Shown piece by piece: positions 12,901 to 30,600 of a stretch of 64,000 bases of DNA. This DNA comes from Allodiplogaster sudhausi. Its lineage: Eukaryota > Nematoda > Chromadorea > Rhabditida > Diplogasteridae. Where the stretch lies: positions 2,920,001 through 2,984,000 of the forward strand of contig CALZFC010000043.1 of NCBI GenBank assembly GCA_945643635.1. The letters run 5' to 3'. The position numbers and the translations under genes were made by a program. How positions within the stretch are numbered: position 1 is the first letter of the stretch; every line of letters starts with the position of its first letter. The notes under the pieces were generated by a model. That model did not search any database. It had not been told where the DNA came from and saw nothing but the letters and a program-made list of their open reading frames with translations.

Positions 12901-13687
12901 CTTTTACTATGAAGTGATGTAGAAACATTAATGCTAGACGAAATATGCATTTCTTTGCAGATTCGCAAGTGTAAATGCCGAATGAAAGAGATAAAGAAGG
13001 AGCTCGAAATGCTGATTAGTAGGTATGTTTCTGTTCTGGCTTAGAAGAACGGCGAACACAGGCCATGTAAGATTAAATTTTGCAAACTGTCTTAATGTGG
13101 TCCTCTAATCTTTTTTTTAAATAAATTTAAAATCGTAGATGGAATGAGTGCCTGGAAGAGAACGCCATCGACCTTCACTTTCTTCATGCAGATTCTGCTA
13201 TGATTGCTCTTCGCCGAAAAATGGATGAATTCTTCCCGAGTTAGTCCATTTAAACATTTAGAAGAGTAAGATTACTTTTAGAAGAGCGGTAAAAAATACT
13301 TTTTATGGAATTCTTATTGGTAGTGATTTGCTATAGATGTTTTATAAGATGATAATGTTTAGAGAACGCGACTGCTCGTCACGGTGGACGCCGCAAATTG
13401 ACTGTGATCACGGGAGCCGGGAACAACTCGCAGGGAGGCATCTCATCCATTCGCCAGCGAGTTCACGCTTTCCTCAAGTCCAGTGGATACTTGTAAGTTC
13501 TTGGCTCTCGCATTCAATTCTGTTACAAAGTACGGTACTTTATCATCGTTTTGTATGTTGGTATTCTTGTCCAACAATTTACAAAAATATAAATCGAGAA
13601 GAAGAGCGCTCTGTTCCTTGAAGGTTCTCCTCTCCGAATCTCGGGTCATTTGTTGTGGAAGCTGTCAAACTTGGCAGAGCCGCCTAG
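8626..13687 (+). CDS. N4BP2: N4BP2-like P-loop kinase/Smr protein
   Basis: This resembles NEDD4-binding protein 2, which combines a polynucleotide-kinase-like P-loop domain with a C-terminal Smr (MutS-related) nuclease-like domain. The first exon carries the Walker A motif IMRGAPGSGKSHLAR (about 8725-8759). It is followed by HSTDDFF and FDPSRLEEFHKRN (8865-9012), SPVIIDNTNM then EHMKPYIA (9096-9184), SYEIFILEPDTPWKNNPSEL (9249-9330) and RNKHGVDEISIYRTLGRYE (9416-9476), the diagnostic order for this domain. The middle contains an acidic stretch, a Ser/Gly-rich stretch (about 9954-10122) and a UIM-like helix, EQEDSDAALARRLHEEE (about 11930). The Smr domain has IDLHFLHADSA (about 13170) and LTVITGAGNNSQGGI (about 13400), and the last exon ends at TAG 13685-13687. 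ATG 8626 was chosen because it is the first in-frame ATG before the P-loop. Exons between 10300 and 12700 are the least certain. Confidence 0.82.
9919..9946. repeat. (CT)n tract in N4BP2 intron
   Basis: About 14 uninterrupted CT units lie just before the 3' splice site of the exon starting near 9954, where the tract also acts as a very long polypyrimidine stretch. Confidence 0.9.
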
Positions 13688-14851
13688 CCAAGGCTTCTTT
13701 TTCTTATTTCCGGGCAACAATACAAGTATGAATCGCTTCTTTTGTGTTTATTGGCCTTGTTATTGAGGTTATCCGTTTTATTCACTTTGTCTCTTTTACT
13801 GGCATACTAATTATATTGTTTGATTGCAAAGTAGAATTGCTTTGCCGAGATAATTTTGCCGGAATGGTTTTGAATGCACGATGCGTGTTGTCTATTTCCG
13901 TTGACAGCCCAATGTTCTGCAGATGGGTCCTTTTGTATTGGCTCTGGGACGTTCCAACACCTTTTGTAACCGTCTTTTAATGCATTTCTGCGCATTTGCG
14001 ATCACTGGTTATTTCCGAATCAGTATATTTACTCGTTCGCTTCCCGAATTGCGCGTAGAGCAATGCACGTGTAGTTCCTAACACTTTGTCTGGTTCTGTT
14101 TTCTCACTTCTTTCTGGCCACTTCCATCTTTCCTTTCTATTTCCCAACCACAGTCAGGATTAGCTGTACATCCCACCCTCTCTTTCGTTATGGGGATGGT
14201 TTTCTTTTTTATGGCACTCGGTACTAAAGATCTCAACAAGTTTATTCAGATCAGGTGCAGCTTTTGAAAGTTCGTGCCGCTCGCATCCCATTTTAACTGT
14301 AGCTTCGTTTCATAGATCATTAGTGCATGCGGCTAGAAGTAGTTGGGTAGTGGTAGAGTGGTGGCAGGACTGTTTAGAGTTGCGGTGGCTAGCAGATCTG
14401 GACTAGTCTGGCTTGGACCTTAGCTTATTAGCTCCGACCTTGCCTCCTTCTTGTCTTGATTTTAGCCTTGCATTCTCTCCCTCGCTACCTCAGCCACAAC
14501 TTCAACGATCCCAATTGCTCCACTCTTCTGTCATCATCAATCCGTGTCAAATCTCAAGATATTTTTCACCTCTGTACTATCGATTTCAAAAATTGTAATA
14601 CATCTCGCATCCTCAAGAATTCAAACTCGATTTCTTCTACGAAATCTGTGCCAAACAGCTACATTTTATCGTCTGTCATTCCCTACATTTCATTGCTATT
14701 TTAACGATTTCCACTATGTACTTGGCGTTATCATTGATGGTAGCTCGAGGTAATGGTGCCGATTAAAGATTTGAATGTGTTTTGTAGTAGTTTCTCTTTA
14801 TCCATTGAATTTACTGAACAAATATTGATACACAGAAAATGGTTGGAATTT
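13688..14851. other. Intergenic between convergent N4BP2 and Smad
   Basis: The two genes converge here, so this holds both 3' UTRs. Small ORFs on either strand are not recognisable, and no RNA gene or repeat structure stands out. Confidence 0.5.
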
Positions 14852-18971
<4,120 letters not shown>

Positions 18972-19748
18972 TTTAGCCGCTCTTGACTTTCTCGGGGATA
19001 CTACGCGACTGTTTTGAGTATTTTATCTTATTTCATTACCATTTTGAGCACAATTTTAAGTTATCTCGAGAGAGGTGTAGAGAGCGGATTTGAGGTACGT
19101 GGTTTTTTTTTCATTTCCGATTGGGTTTAACTACTAGAAGGATAGCATGAAAATAATTAAGTAAATATTAATCATTTGAAGCATGAATAGTGCACAGGAA
19201 ATCAGTCTGGATACTTTTTCTGTATAAATACTGACCATGCATTTGGCAATAGCGGACTGGTTTTACCCACCCACAGGCCGGCCCGTGTCTGACATGTAAC
19301 AGATGTTAACTAATACACCGGTCATCTTTTTCTCATTCTTCCACCCCATTGCGTTCCTCTCTCTTACCTTGCTTCCAGTTTAGATGCCTTGCCATATTCG
19401 CTACCTTGTCGAACTTCATCTTAAAAGGTCCATTATATTTGTTATATTTGCAACGATAATTGAGTGAGTCGGTAACACCGTTGTTTTGCTTATGATCGAT
19501 TGATGTTACGATGGTAAGTAGAACAGAAAGAATGAAGGGCGAGAGACATGAAGTAATAGAAATCGCGCGGAAAAAGAGTTATTAGAATAATGCGTGCTGT
19601 TCGAGAAGAATACTGGAAAAGAGGAAGAAAGAAAACGAAACAAGAGTGATGAAAGCATTTAATAAATAACAGCTAGGGGGAGCTTGGGACTCGTGAAAGA
19701 CAGACGCGATGGTTATCAATGTGCGAATGCGTGAGTGAACCTACCTTC

Positions 19749-19753
<5 letters not shown>

Positions 19754-19823
<70 letters not shown>
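19754..19823. repeat. (CT)n tract, interrupted once
   Basis: Two CT runs are separated by a single GG, giving about 70 bp in total. Confidence 0.9.
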
Positions 19824-19827
<4 letters not shown>

Positions 19828-20870
19828 TCTTCTTCTCTCGCTGTTCCATTTTCTTTCGTTATCCTCACAAAGCTTATTAACCCTCAAGCATCGGCCAACC
19901 ATATGATCGCTGGCGACTGTTATCACTAACGAGGAAATAGTTGGAGTCGGCGCACATTTCCCTTTGCTCTTCTATTTTGGCAGCATTCGGCAGGTCGCGC
20001 TGAAAAATATGCATTTCGCTGTAATAGATAGTGATATTATTCTACACTGTTTAAATTTAGCGACAAGATTGCGCTGATTGAATGGAAAGCGAAGCAAAAG
20101 CAGGAGTGATCCGTTGTGTTTGCTGCAAGATTGAACGAATCGACGTTGTGAAGAGGAGAGGAGACAGGGAGGAGGAATGCGCAAGGAGAGAGAAAGAGTA
20201 GGAGTTGAGAGAGTGCATGAATGGAAGAGAGCGCAGAGAGTGCCCCGACAGTCTGGCGCCATGGCGCGTCCGCCAAGCAGTGGAAATCATCGCCTTTGCC
20301 TCCTCCCCCCGTCTTCCTCACTGGCCTAGTTCCGGCCAGGCGAGCAGCAGAGTGAAGGAGAGTGACAGTGCTCTGGCAAAGTGCCAAGAATCATCCTTTG
20401 AGAATTGCATGCATGCAAGCGACATTCATGCATGTGATAATGAATTTTGGAATGGGAGTGCATTTTCTCTGGACACGGAGTCGAGCAGTGTCTCCCTTAT
20501 CATTAGAAAAGAAGAGCCAGGTGGGTGGACAGGTCTGCAGGCGCCAGATTGCACGGGCGGAGTCCTCTTCATCGTGCCCCTCCCTTTTCCTTAAACGAGA
20601 AGCATTTCGTTTAATGCTCTCGCTTTCACGTCTTCTATGCTGTTTCTAGTCTGACTGAGGTTAACGGATTTTCTGTTTTCTGTGACACATTAAAAAAAAT
20701 AGCTGTGACTGAACATTTTCTTTTAATGTGCCTGGTCTATGCAACTTTTGATACGTGGTTTGTGTTGAGAATGCTGCGCTTTCTAGATCCCAGCCGGGCC
20801 TAACCATAAGGAAGGGACGGGCATTTGATTTGATCAGCCCGTCTTCCCTCTCTCATGCCCCTCGCCACCC

Positions 20871-21298
20871 TCCCTCTACAATCTGTATGCATTCTCTTGG
20901 TGTCTCTGCTACTCTGTCTGCCTATCTCTCTAAGCCCTCCCTTCCATTCTCTGTCTCCTCTTCGCTCGTTTCCTCTCTACCTGTCGCTTCGCTTCTATCC
21001 ACGTAAACTTGCCCCTTGCCTCTGACATGATGCATGTGGAGTGGTCCATTGTTGGTATTGTTGATAGAATGCCAGAACACCTCCTCCCTCTACAATCTGT
21101 ATGCATTCTCTTGGTGTCTCTGCTACTCTGTCTGCCTATCTCTCTAAGCCCTCCCTTCCATTCTCTGTCTCCTCTTCGCTCGTTTCCTCTCTACCTGTCG
21201 CTTCGCTTCTATCCACGTAAACTTGCCCCTTGCCTCTGACATGATGCATGTGGAGTGGTCCATTGTTGGTATTGTTGATAGAATGCCAGAACACCTCC
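20871..21298. repeat. Exact tandem duplication, 2 x 214 bp
   Basis: The segment 20871-21084 is repeated immediately as 21085-21298. I compared the two copies base by base by eye and found no difference. Each starts TCCCTCTACAATCTG and ends CCAGAACACCTCC. Identity implies either a very recent duplication or an assembly artefact. It lies upstream of both Smad and SLC35A. Confidence 0.92.
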
Positions 21299-21681
21299 TC
21301 GGTTTATTGCGTGCATCGCCCATTGATTCGTCTTTGCTGTCTTCTGGAGCATTCCTGTTGACCGAGTGTAGGTAGAATGATCGACGTTCTTTCCGCTTAT
21401 AACTATAATAACTAGTTGTCTTTTGGTGCGCCAGAATCAATCTTTTCAACCGTCGCTGAAATCCAAGAGTTAGAAAAGGTATAGAAGGCCAAGTTGTGTG
21501 TAAGATTTTGAAGCCTAATAATTTGAAATCGCTTTCTAAAACATGTTCTTAAAAAAAATTGTCGCATTGCTCAATTTTCCCTGAATAGTGTAACCTATTA
21601 AAATGATGTTGCCATAGCATTTTCAAATTGGTGAAGATGTTCAGGTGCTTGAATCGATCAGTTTGCTGCTCCCCTGGACTG

Positions 21682-24600
21682 ATGTCTGGAGACAGAGAAG
21701 CTAAGGAATCTCTGCTGCCCACGTTCGCCAAGTCACTTCTTTTGCTATTGTAGCTAGAGTGAAAGACTTGTGTTCTTCAGCACTTTTTTTCAAGCAAGTA
21801 TTTACATCTGGGTGGATATAGAGAACAGGAAAAGTGAGGTTTAATCGATATATACTGATGAGGATTTATTTGATCTGACTTAGATCAGCAATTCACTTGC
21901 AGAAATGGCAATTCTTCATCGACAGCAACGGGCTCCCATCAGACCTCTTCATATATCTTCAAGGTGTAGAATTCACATTTCTATTTATTTTGTTTGGCCC
22001 TGGAGGAATGGTTTTACATTGTTAAAACATGTTGATAACGTGTTTTCTTTCCAGGCATACGTCATTGCTTCGATGACCGTTGTTTGGACGGGCTACACGC
22101 TTACTGTCAAGTATACGAGGAGTACGAAACCGCCTAAAGAGGTTCGCCTAGCATGGGACGAAGCTGAATTGAGATTGCTTGAAGATGTGGACAGGGGATA
22201 TAGATTGGGGAAGGAATGATGTGCTTCATTTCTAATCCAATAGGGTGAAGATCTTCCTTAAGTTTCCAGATGTACTCATCCACCACCGTCGTTCTGCTGT
22301 CCGAGCTGACAAAGCTCTCCATATCACTGGTCATGATCTTCAAAGCGGCCGGATTCCGCTTTAACGACTTCAAGAGTGTGCGATATGTTTCTTGTTGCGT
22401 GTTTGCTTTTACATTGGCTGGAGTATGCATGGAATGGTTTAGTGAGTCCATTACTGTTGTAGATGATCATGAAATTCTACTTTGGCGAGCCGGTCGAGCT
22501 GCTCAAGATGAGCGTTCCTTCCATTGCATACGCTCTGCAGAACAACCTCGACTTTGTCGCCCTCTCCAACTTGGACCCGGGAGTCTACCAGGTACACATT
22601 TGCTGAGAGGTACTGAACAGTTACTGCGCCAATTCGAACTGGCTGGAGAAAAATGACATGCAAACAAGTGTTGAGGAAATTGGAAGTTGTTATTTTGCAG
22701 GTGACAGCTCAGCTGAAGGTTGTGACCACTGCGATGTTCATGGTTGCATTCCTCGGCAGAAGGTCAGGCGGTCATTTGTGAGGAACTCACAGAGTTAATG
22801 TACAATTATTGAAACGCTTATTGCTTACGTTATAGGTTTTCACGCACCCGTTGGTTTGCCATTCTCTTGCTCTTCGCAGGAGTCGCCCTAGTCCAGGTTC
22901 CACTTTTATCTACTCTTTTTCTTATTCAGTTATTCTAATTAGACAGCTGACATTCTCAACAGAGCATATTTGCAGCTGAACACTGTTCTAGCCGAGAAGA
23001 AAGTTCTACCCGACGACAAAGCGAAAGTAAGAATTACTTCTAAAAGAAACCTAGAATTTTTATATTCTGTCGATAGACTATTAGTTAGAGAGTATACTTA
23101 GAAACGCTTGTCGATTATTTACGGGGGTTGCGCGGAGCGGCGTGGTGGGCGGTGGGGTTGAGATTTTCGAGTGGGGTTTTTTTAGGATGGTAAATGAATA
23201 TTGGCGCTACGTTTTGGTATTGGTTTGGGATTTTTGGGTTTTGGTTTTGGGGTCGGCGCCGGCGGCCAAAATTGCAACTTTTCGGCGCGCACTTGCGCTG
23301 GGTTGGCCACTTTGAGCGTTTGTATCTTTTGAACGGAGAGGAATTGGGGAATGAAAAAAATATGAGTCGATAGCCCATCTCTTAATTATTAAGATTCCTG
23401 GTTGGTTTGTTGATAGTGCCTCAGGGGTGGCCAGGGGGTGTGGCCAAAATTTGACCCCCTTTTTTGGCCCTTTTTTGCTCTGTTTTTTCTCACTATCGAA
23501 AATTCTGTAGGTACGTTTTTCGATTTGCGAAGATATATGATGTAGTTTTTCAAGGTGCATCTTCTGATGTATTGATCTGCTGCTTAGCCTACCTAGATCG
23601 ATAGATACAGGGCAAAAACAGGCGGACCCATTTTGTTAGGAGCGAACCTTTGAAAAATCAATACTCGCAGATTAGGGATTTGAGCGGGACGGTACATTCA
23701 GAATATTGTTTAGTTTTTGGAGAGCTTTGAAATGAGCCTACTCCCGTTTGGCTGGGTTTCGGAAAAGGTGTCCTGAGGGGGCAGTGAAATGTGGAATTTT
23801 TGGGAGGCCTTTTCCGTGGCTTTTTTTTCTCGGGAATTGGTATTAAGCCTACATGTTATATATCATCCTGTAGCTCTCGAGAAGGCGAACAAATGTCTCA
23901 TACAAAATGTTTTCATATAACGACATTTTTGATCTACTTTTGGTCCGAGAATGTTTAGGCCACTTTTTCGACCTTAGCCATCACTGACACTTTTTGGGGC
24001 ATATTTTTATTCGAATAGAGCCTAAAATTAGCTATCGAATGATAGGTTGTTCGTCGGTATTCGTTCAGGCATATTCGAGATATGAATTATTTTGTGGCTT
24101 TTTGGTACATTTTCATCGCACGCAGATTTTCTAACGACCCAGGTTCGGAGTCGCGCGCGAGCAAACCCTTTTGCGCGCTTTTGTGTGAACCCTAAATAAA
24201 CAAAACCTATGCTAGGACATAGCCCACACTCCAAGGGAGATAATGGGCGGCGATACTGAAACCAGGTCCCCCCATAGCTCCGCTAGTTAGAGAATGTACT
24301 TAGAAACGCTTGATGATTATTTACGGGGGTTGCGCGGAGCGGCGTAGTGGGCGGCGGGGTTGAGATTTTCGAGTGGGTTTTTTTTAGGATGGAAAATGAA
24401 TATTGGGGCTACGATTTGGTATGGGTTTGGGATTTTTAGGATTTGGTTTTGGGGTCGGCGCCGGCGGTCAAAGTTTCAACTTTTTGGCGCGAGGCTGCGC
24501 TGGGTTGGCCACTTTGAGCGATTGCATCTTTTGAACGGAGAGGAATTGGGGAATGAAAAAAATATGAGTCGATAGCCCATCTCTTAATTATTAAGATTCC

Positions 24601-27600
24601 TGGTTGGTTTGGTGTTAGTGCCTCAGGGGTGGCCAGGGGGCGTGGCCAAATTTTGACCCCCTTTTTTGGCCCTTTTTTGCTCTGTTTTTTCTCACTATAG
24701 AAAATTCTGTGGGTACGTTTTTCGAATTGCGAACATATATGATGTAGTTTTTCAAGGCGCATCTCCTGATCTATTGATCTGCTCCATAGCCGTCCCAGAT
24801 CGATAGATACAGGGCAAAAACTGGCGGACCCATTTTGTTAGGAGCGAACTTTTGAAAAATCAATACTCGGAGATTTGGTATTGGAGCGAGACGGGACATT
24901 CAGAATATTATACAGTTTTAGGAGAGCTTTGAAATGAGCCTACTCCCGTTTGACTGGGGTTCTGGGAAAGTACCCTGAGAGGGCCGTGAAATCTCAAATT
25001 TTTGGGGGTCCATTTCCGCGGCTGTTTTTTCTCGGGGATTGGCCTTATGGCAACATGTTATATATGATTCTGTAGATCTCGAGAAGACAAACAACTTTGT
25101 CATACAAATCATTTTCATTTATTGACTTTTTTGATCTACTTTTGGTCTGAGAATGTTTAGGCCACTTTTTCGACCTTAGCTATCACTGACACTTTTTGGG
25201 GCATATTTTTATTCGAATAGAGCATAAAATTAGCTATCGAATGGTAGTTGAACCTTTAGATTTGGTCCAGGCATATTCGAGAAATGAATTATTTTGTGGT
25301 TTTTTGGTTCATTTTCACCGCACGCAGATATTCTACCAACCCAGGTTCGGAGTCGCGCGCGGGCAAACCCTTTTGCGCGCTTTTGTGTGAACCCTAATCA
25401 AACTAAACCTATGCTAGGACATAGAAAAGACTCCAAGGGAGATAATGGGCGGCGATACTGAAACCAGGTCCCCCCATAGCTCCGCTAGTTAGAGAGTATA
25501 CTTAGAAACGCTTGTTCAATATTTACTGGGTTTGCGCGGAGCGGCGTGGTGGGCGGGGGAGTTGAGATTTTCGAGTGGGGTTTTTTTAGGATGGTAAATG
25601 AATGTTGGGGCTACGGCTTGGTGTTGGTTTGGGATTTTTGGGTTTTGGGTATTGGGGTGGCGCCAGCGGGCAAAGTTGCAACTTTTCGGCGCGCGCTTGC
25701 GCTGGGTTGGCCACTTTGAGCGTTTGTATCTTTTTAACGGAGAGGATTTGGCGAATGAAAAAAATATGAGTCGATAGCCCATGTCTCAATTATTAAGATT
25801 CCTGGTTGGTTTGTTGATAGTGCCTCAGGGGTGGCCAGGGGGCGTGGCCAAAATTTCACCCTCTTTTTTGGCCCTTTTTTACTATGTTTTTTCTCACTAT
25901 CGAAAATTCTGTAGGTACGATTTTCTGTTCTCGAACATATATGATGTAGTTTTTCAAGGCGCATCTTCTGATCTATTGATCTGCTCCGTAACCCTCCCAG
26001 ATTGATAGATACAGGGCAAAAACTGGCGGACCCATTTTGTTAGGAGCGAACTTTTGAAAAATCAATACTCGGAGATTTAGGATCGGAGCGGGACGGGACA
26101 TTCAGAATATTGTTTAGTTTTTGGAGAGCTTTGAAATGAGCCTACTCCCGTTTGGCTGGGTTTCCGGGAAAGTACCCTGAGGGGGCCGTGAAATGTCGAA
26201 TTTTTCTGAGGCCTTTCCGCGGCTGTTTTTTCTCGGGGATACGTGTTATGGCAACATGTTATATATGATTCTGTAGCTCTCGAGAAGGCGAACAACTTTC
26301 TCATACAAAACTTTTTCATAGAACTACGTTTTTGATCTACTTTTGGGGTCAGAATGTTCATGGCACTTTTTCGACCTTACCTATCACTGACACTTTTTGG
26401 GGCATATTTTTATTCGAATAGAGCCTAATATTAGCTATCGAATGGTATGTCAATAGTCGCAATTGATCCAGTCATATTCGAGATATGAATTATTTTGTGG
26501 CTTTTTGGTACATTTTCATCGCACGCAGATATTCTAACGACCCAGGTTCGGAGTCGCGCGCGGGCAAACCCTTTTGCGCGCTTTTATATGAGCAAAAACT
26601 AAACAAATTCAATGCTAGGACATAGCGGAAACTCCAAGGGAGATAATGGGCGGCGATACTGAAACCAGGTCCCCCCATAGCTCCGCTAGTTAGAGTGTAT
26701 ACTTAGAAACGCTTGTTCAATATTGACTGGGTTTGCGCGGAGCGGCGTCGTGGGCGGTGGGAGTGAGATTTTGGAGTGGGGTTTTTTTTAGGATGGAAAA
26801 TGAATATTGGGGCTACGATATGGTATGGGTTTCGGATTTTTGGGATTTGGGTTTGGGGGTGGCGCCAGCGGTCAAAGTTGCAACGTTTCAGCGCGCGCTA
26901 ACGCTGGGTTGGCCACTTTGAGCAATTGGATCTTTTGAACGGAGAGGAATTGGGTGAGGAAAAAAATAGTGGCTGATAGGGAATGTCTTCAAGATTAATA
27001 GGACACAAATTGGGCGAATTCCGTCCGAGGGTCTTTCCTGTGGGCGTGGCCAAAGTTTTACCCCGTTTTTTGGCCCTTTTTTGCTCTGTATTTGCTCACT
27101 ATCTCAAAATCTGTACCTGCGCATTTCTTGCTTTCGACATATATCATGTAGTTTTTGACGGCGCATCGACTGATCTATAGCTGATCTACTGAAAGTACCT
27201 AGATCGATAGATACGAGGCAAAAACTGGCGAACCCATTTTGTTAGGAGCGAACCTTTGGAAAATCAATACTCGGAGATTTGTGATCGGAGCGGGACGGGA
27301 CATTTAGAATATTATACAGTTTTACGAGAGCTTTGAAATGAGCCTACCCCCGTTTGGCTGGCGTTCCGGGAAAAGTACCCTGAGGGGGCCGTGAAATCTC
27401 GAAATTTTGGGAGGTCATTTCCGCGGCTGTTTCTACTCGGGTATTGACGTTATGGCAACATGTTATACATGATTCTGTAGCTCTCGAGAAGGCGAACAAC
27501 TTTGTCATACAAAACTTTTTCATACAATGACGTTTTTGATCTACTTTTGGGGTCAGAATGTTTAGGCCACTTTTTCGACCTTAGCTATCACTGACACTTT

Positions 27601-30600
27601 TTGGGGCATATTTTTATTCAAATAGAGCCAAAACTTAGCTATCGAATGATAGGTTGATCGTCTGTATTCCTTCAGGCATATTCGAGATATGAATTATTTT
27701 GTGGCTTTTTATATCATTTTCATCGCACGCAGATTTTCAACCGACCCAGGTTCGAATCCGCGCGCGAGCAAACTCTTTTGCGCGTTTTTGTGTGACCCCC
27801 AATGCAAAGTTCTGAATGCTAGGACATAACGGAGACTCCAAGTTAGATAATGGGCTAAGATACTGAAACCAGGTCCCCCCATAGCTCCGCTAGTTAGAGT
27901 GTATACTTAGAAACGCTTGTCGATTATTTACCGGGTTTGCGCGGAGCGGCGTTGTGGGCGGTGGGAGTGAGATTTTGGAGTGGGGTTTTTTTAGGATGGA
28001 AAATGAATGTTGGGGCTACGATATGCTATGGGTTTCGGATTTTTGGGTTTTGGTTTTGGTGTCGGCGCCGGCGGCCAAAGTTGCGACTTTTCGGCGCGAG
28101 GTTGCGCTGGGTTGGCAACTTTGAGCGATTGCATCTTTTGTTTCGGAGAAGATGGGAAGCTGGAAAAAATAGTGGCTGATAGGGAATGTCTTCAAGATTA
28201 ATAGGACACAAATTGGGCGAATTCCGTCCGAGGGTCTTTGAAGTGGGCGTGGCCAAAATTTTACCCCGTTTTTTGGCCCTTTTTTGCTCTGTTTTTTCTC
28301 ACTTTTTCAAAATCTGTACCCGCGAATTTCTTTGTTTCGACATATATCATGTAGTTTTTGACGGCGCATCGACTGATATATTGCCCAGGTCCTGAAGTTG
28401 CCTAGATCAATAGATACGAGGCAAAAACAGGCCGACCCATTTTGTTAGGAGCGAACCTTTGAAAAATCAATACTCGGAGATTAGTGATTGGAGCGGGATG
28501 GGACATTCAGAATATTGAACAGTTTTACGAGAGCTTTGAAATGAGCCTACTCCCGTTTGGCTGGGATTCCGGGAAAGTGTAATGAGGGGGCCGTGAATTA
28601 TGGAATTTTTGGGAGTCCATTTCCGCGGCTGTTTTTTCTCGGATGTTCCAGTTATGGCAACGTGTTATATATCATTCTGTAGCTTTTGCGAAGGTGAACA
28701 AATGTCTCATACAAACGTTTTCCATACAACGACGTTTTTGATCTACTTTTGGGGTCAGAATGTTTAGGCCACTTTTTCGACCTTAGCTATCACTGACACT
28801 TTTTGGGGCATATTTTTATTCGAATAGAGCCTAAAATTAGCTATCGAATGATAGGTAGATCATGGGATTTGATCCAGGCATATTCGAGATATGAATTATT
28901 TTATGGCTTATTGGTACATTTTCATCGCACGCAGATATTCTACCGACCCAGGTTCGGAGTCGCGCGCGGGCAAACCCTTTTGCACGTTTTATTATTACCC
29001 CTAATACAAAGTTCTGAATGCTAGGACGTAGCGCGCACTCCAAGGGAGATAATGGGTAAAGATACTGAAACCAGGTCCCCCCATAGCTCCGCTAGTTAGA
29101 GAGTATACTTAGAAACGCTTGATGATTATTCACCGGGGTTGCGCGGAGCGGCGTAGTGGGCGGGGGAGTTGAGATTTTCGAGTGGGGTTTTTTTAGGATG
29201 GTAAATGAATATTGGGGCTACCTTTTGGTATTGGTTTGGTATTTTTGGGTTTTGGTTTTGTGGTCGGCGCCGGCGGCCAAAGTTGCAACTTTTTGGGGCG
29301 AGGTTGCGCTGGCTTGGCCACTTTGAGCGCTTGCATCTTTTGAACGGAGAGGAATTGGGGAACGAAAAAAATATGAGTCTATAGCCCATGTCTTAATTAT
29401 TAAGATTCCTGGTTGGTTTGTTGATAGTGCCTCAGGGGTGGCCAGGGGGCGTGGCCAAAATTTGACCCCCTTTTTTGGCCCTTTTTTGCTCTGTATTTGC
29501 TCACTTTTTCAAAATCTGTACCTGCGCTTTCGCTGCTTTCGACATATATCATGTAGTTTTGGACGGCGCATCGACTGATCTATTGCCCAGGTCCTGAAGT
29601 TGCCTAGATCAATAGATACGAGGCAAAAACAGGCGGACCCATTTTGTTAGGAGCGAACCTTTGAAAAATCAATACTCGGAGATTAGGGATTTGAGCGGGA
29701 AGGGACATTCAGAATATTGAACAGTTTTACGAGAGCTTTAAAATGAGCCTACTGCCGTTTGGCTGGGATTCCAGGAAAGTACCCTGAGGGGGCCGTAAAA
29801 TCTCAAAAATTTGGGAGGCCATTTCCACGGCTGGTTCTTCTCGGGGATTGGCATTATGGCAACATGTTATATATGATTCTGTAGCTCTTGAGAAGACGAA
29901 CAAGTTTCTCATACAAAACTTTTTCATACAACGACATTTTTGATCTACTTTTGGTCCGAGAATGTTTAGGCCACTTTTTCGACCTTAGCTATCACTGACA
30001 CTTTTTGAGGCATATTTTTATTCGAATAGAGCCTAAAATTAGCTATCGAATGATAGGTTGATGGTCGGTATCCGTTGAGGCATATTCGAGATATCAATTA
30101 TTTTGTGGCTTTTTGGTGTATTTTCATCGCACACAGATTTTCTTAACGACCCAGGTTCGGAGTCGCGCACGGGCAAACCCTTTTGCGCGCTTTTATATGA
30201 GCTAAAACTAAACAAATTCAATGCTAGGACATAGCGGAAACTCCAAGGGAGATAATGGGCGACGATACTGAAACCAGGTCCCCCCATAGCTCCGCTAGTT
30301 AGAGAATGTACTTAGAAACGCTTGATGATTATTCACCGGGTTTGCGCGGAGCGGTGTGGTGGGCGGTGGGAGTGAGATTTTGGGGTGCGGTTTTTTTAGG
30401 ATGGTAAATGAATGTCGGGGCTACGTTGTGGTATTAGTTTGGGATTTTTAGGTTTTGGTTTTGGAGTCGGCGCCGGCGGCCAAAGTTTCAACTTTTCGGC
30501 GCAAGGTTGCGCTGGGTTGGCCACTTTGAGCTATTACAGCTTTTGAACGGAGAGGAATTGGGGAATGAAAAAAATATCAGTCGATAGCCCATCTCTTAAT

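Larger units (their letters stand above)
18972..21681. other. Intergenic between divergent Smad and SLC35A
   Basis: This must contain the promoters of both divergently transcribed genes. ORFs here are short and unrecognised. The only clear structures are a CT tract and a tandem duplication, listed separately. Confidence 0.5.

Noticed and set aside
20205..20594. 129-codon plus-strand ORF between Smad and SLC35A
   Set aside because: It lacks any recognisable motif, overlaps several other equally long ORFs, and lies in low-complexity purine/pyrimidine sequence.
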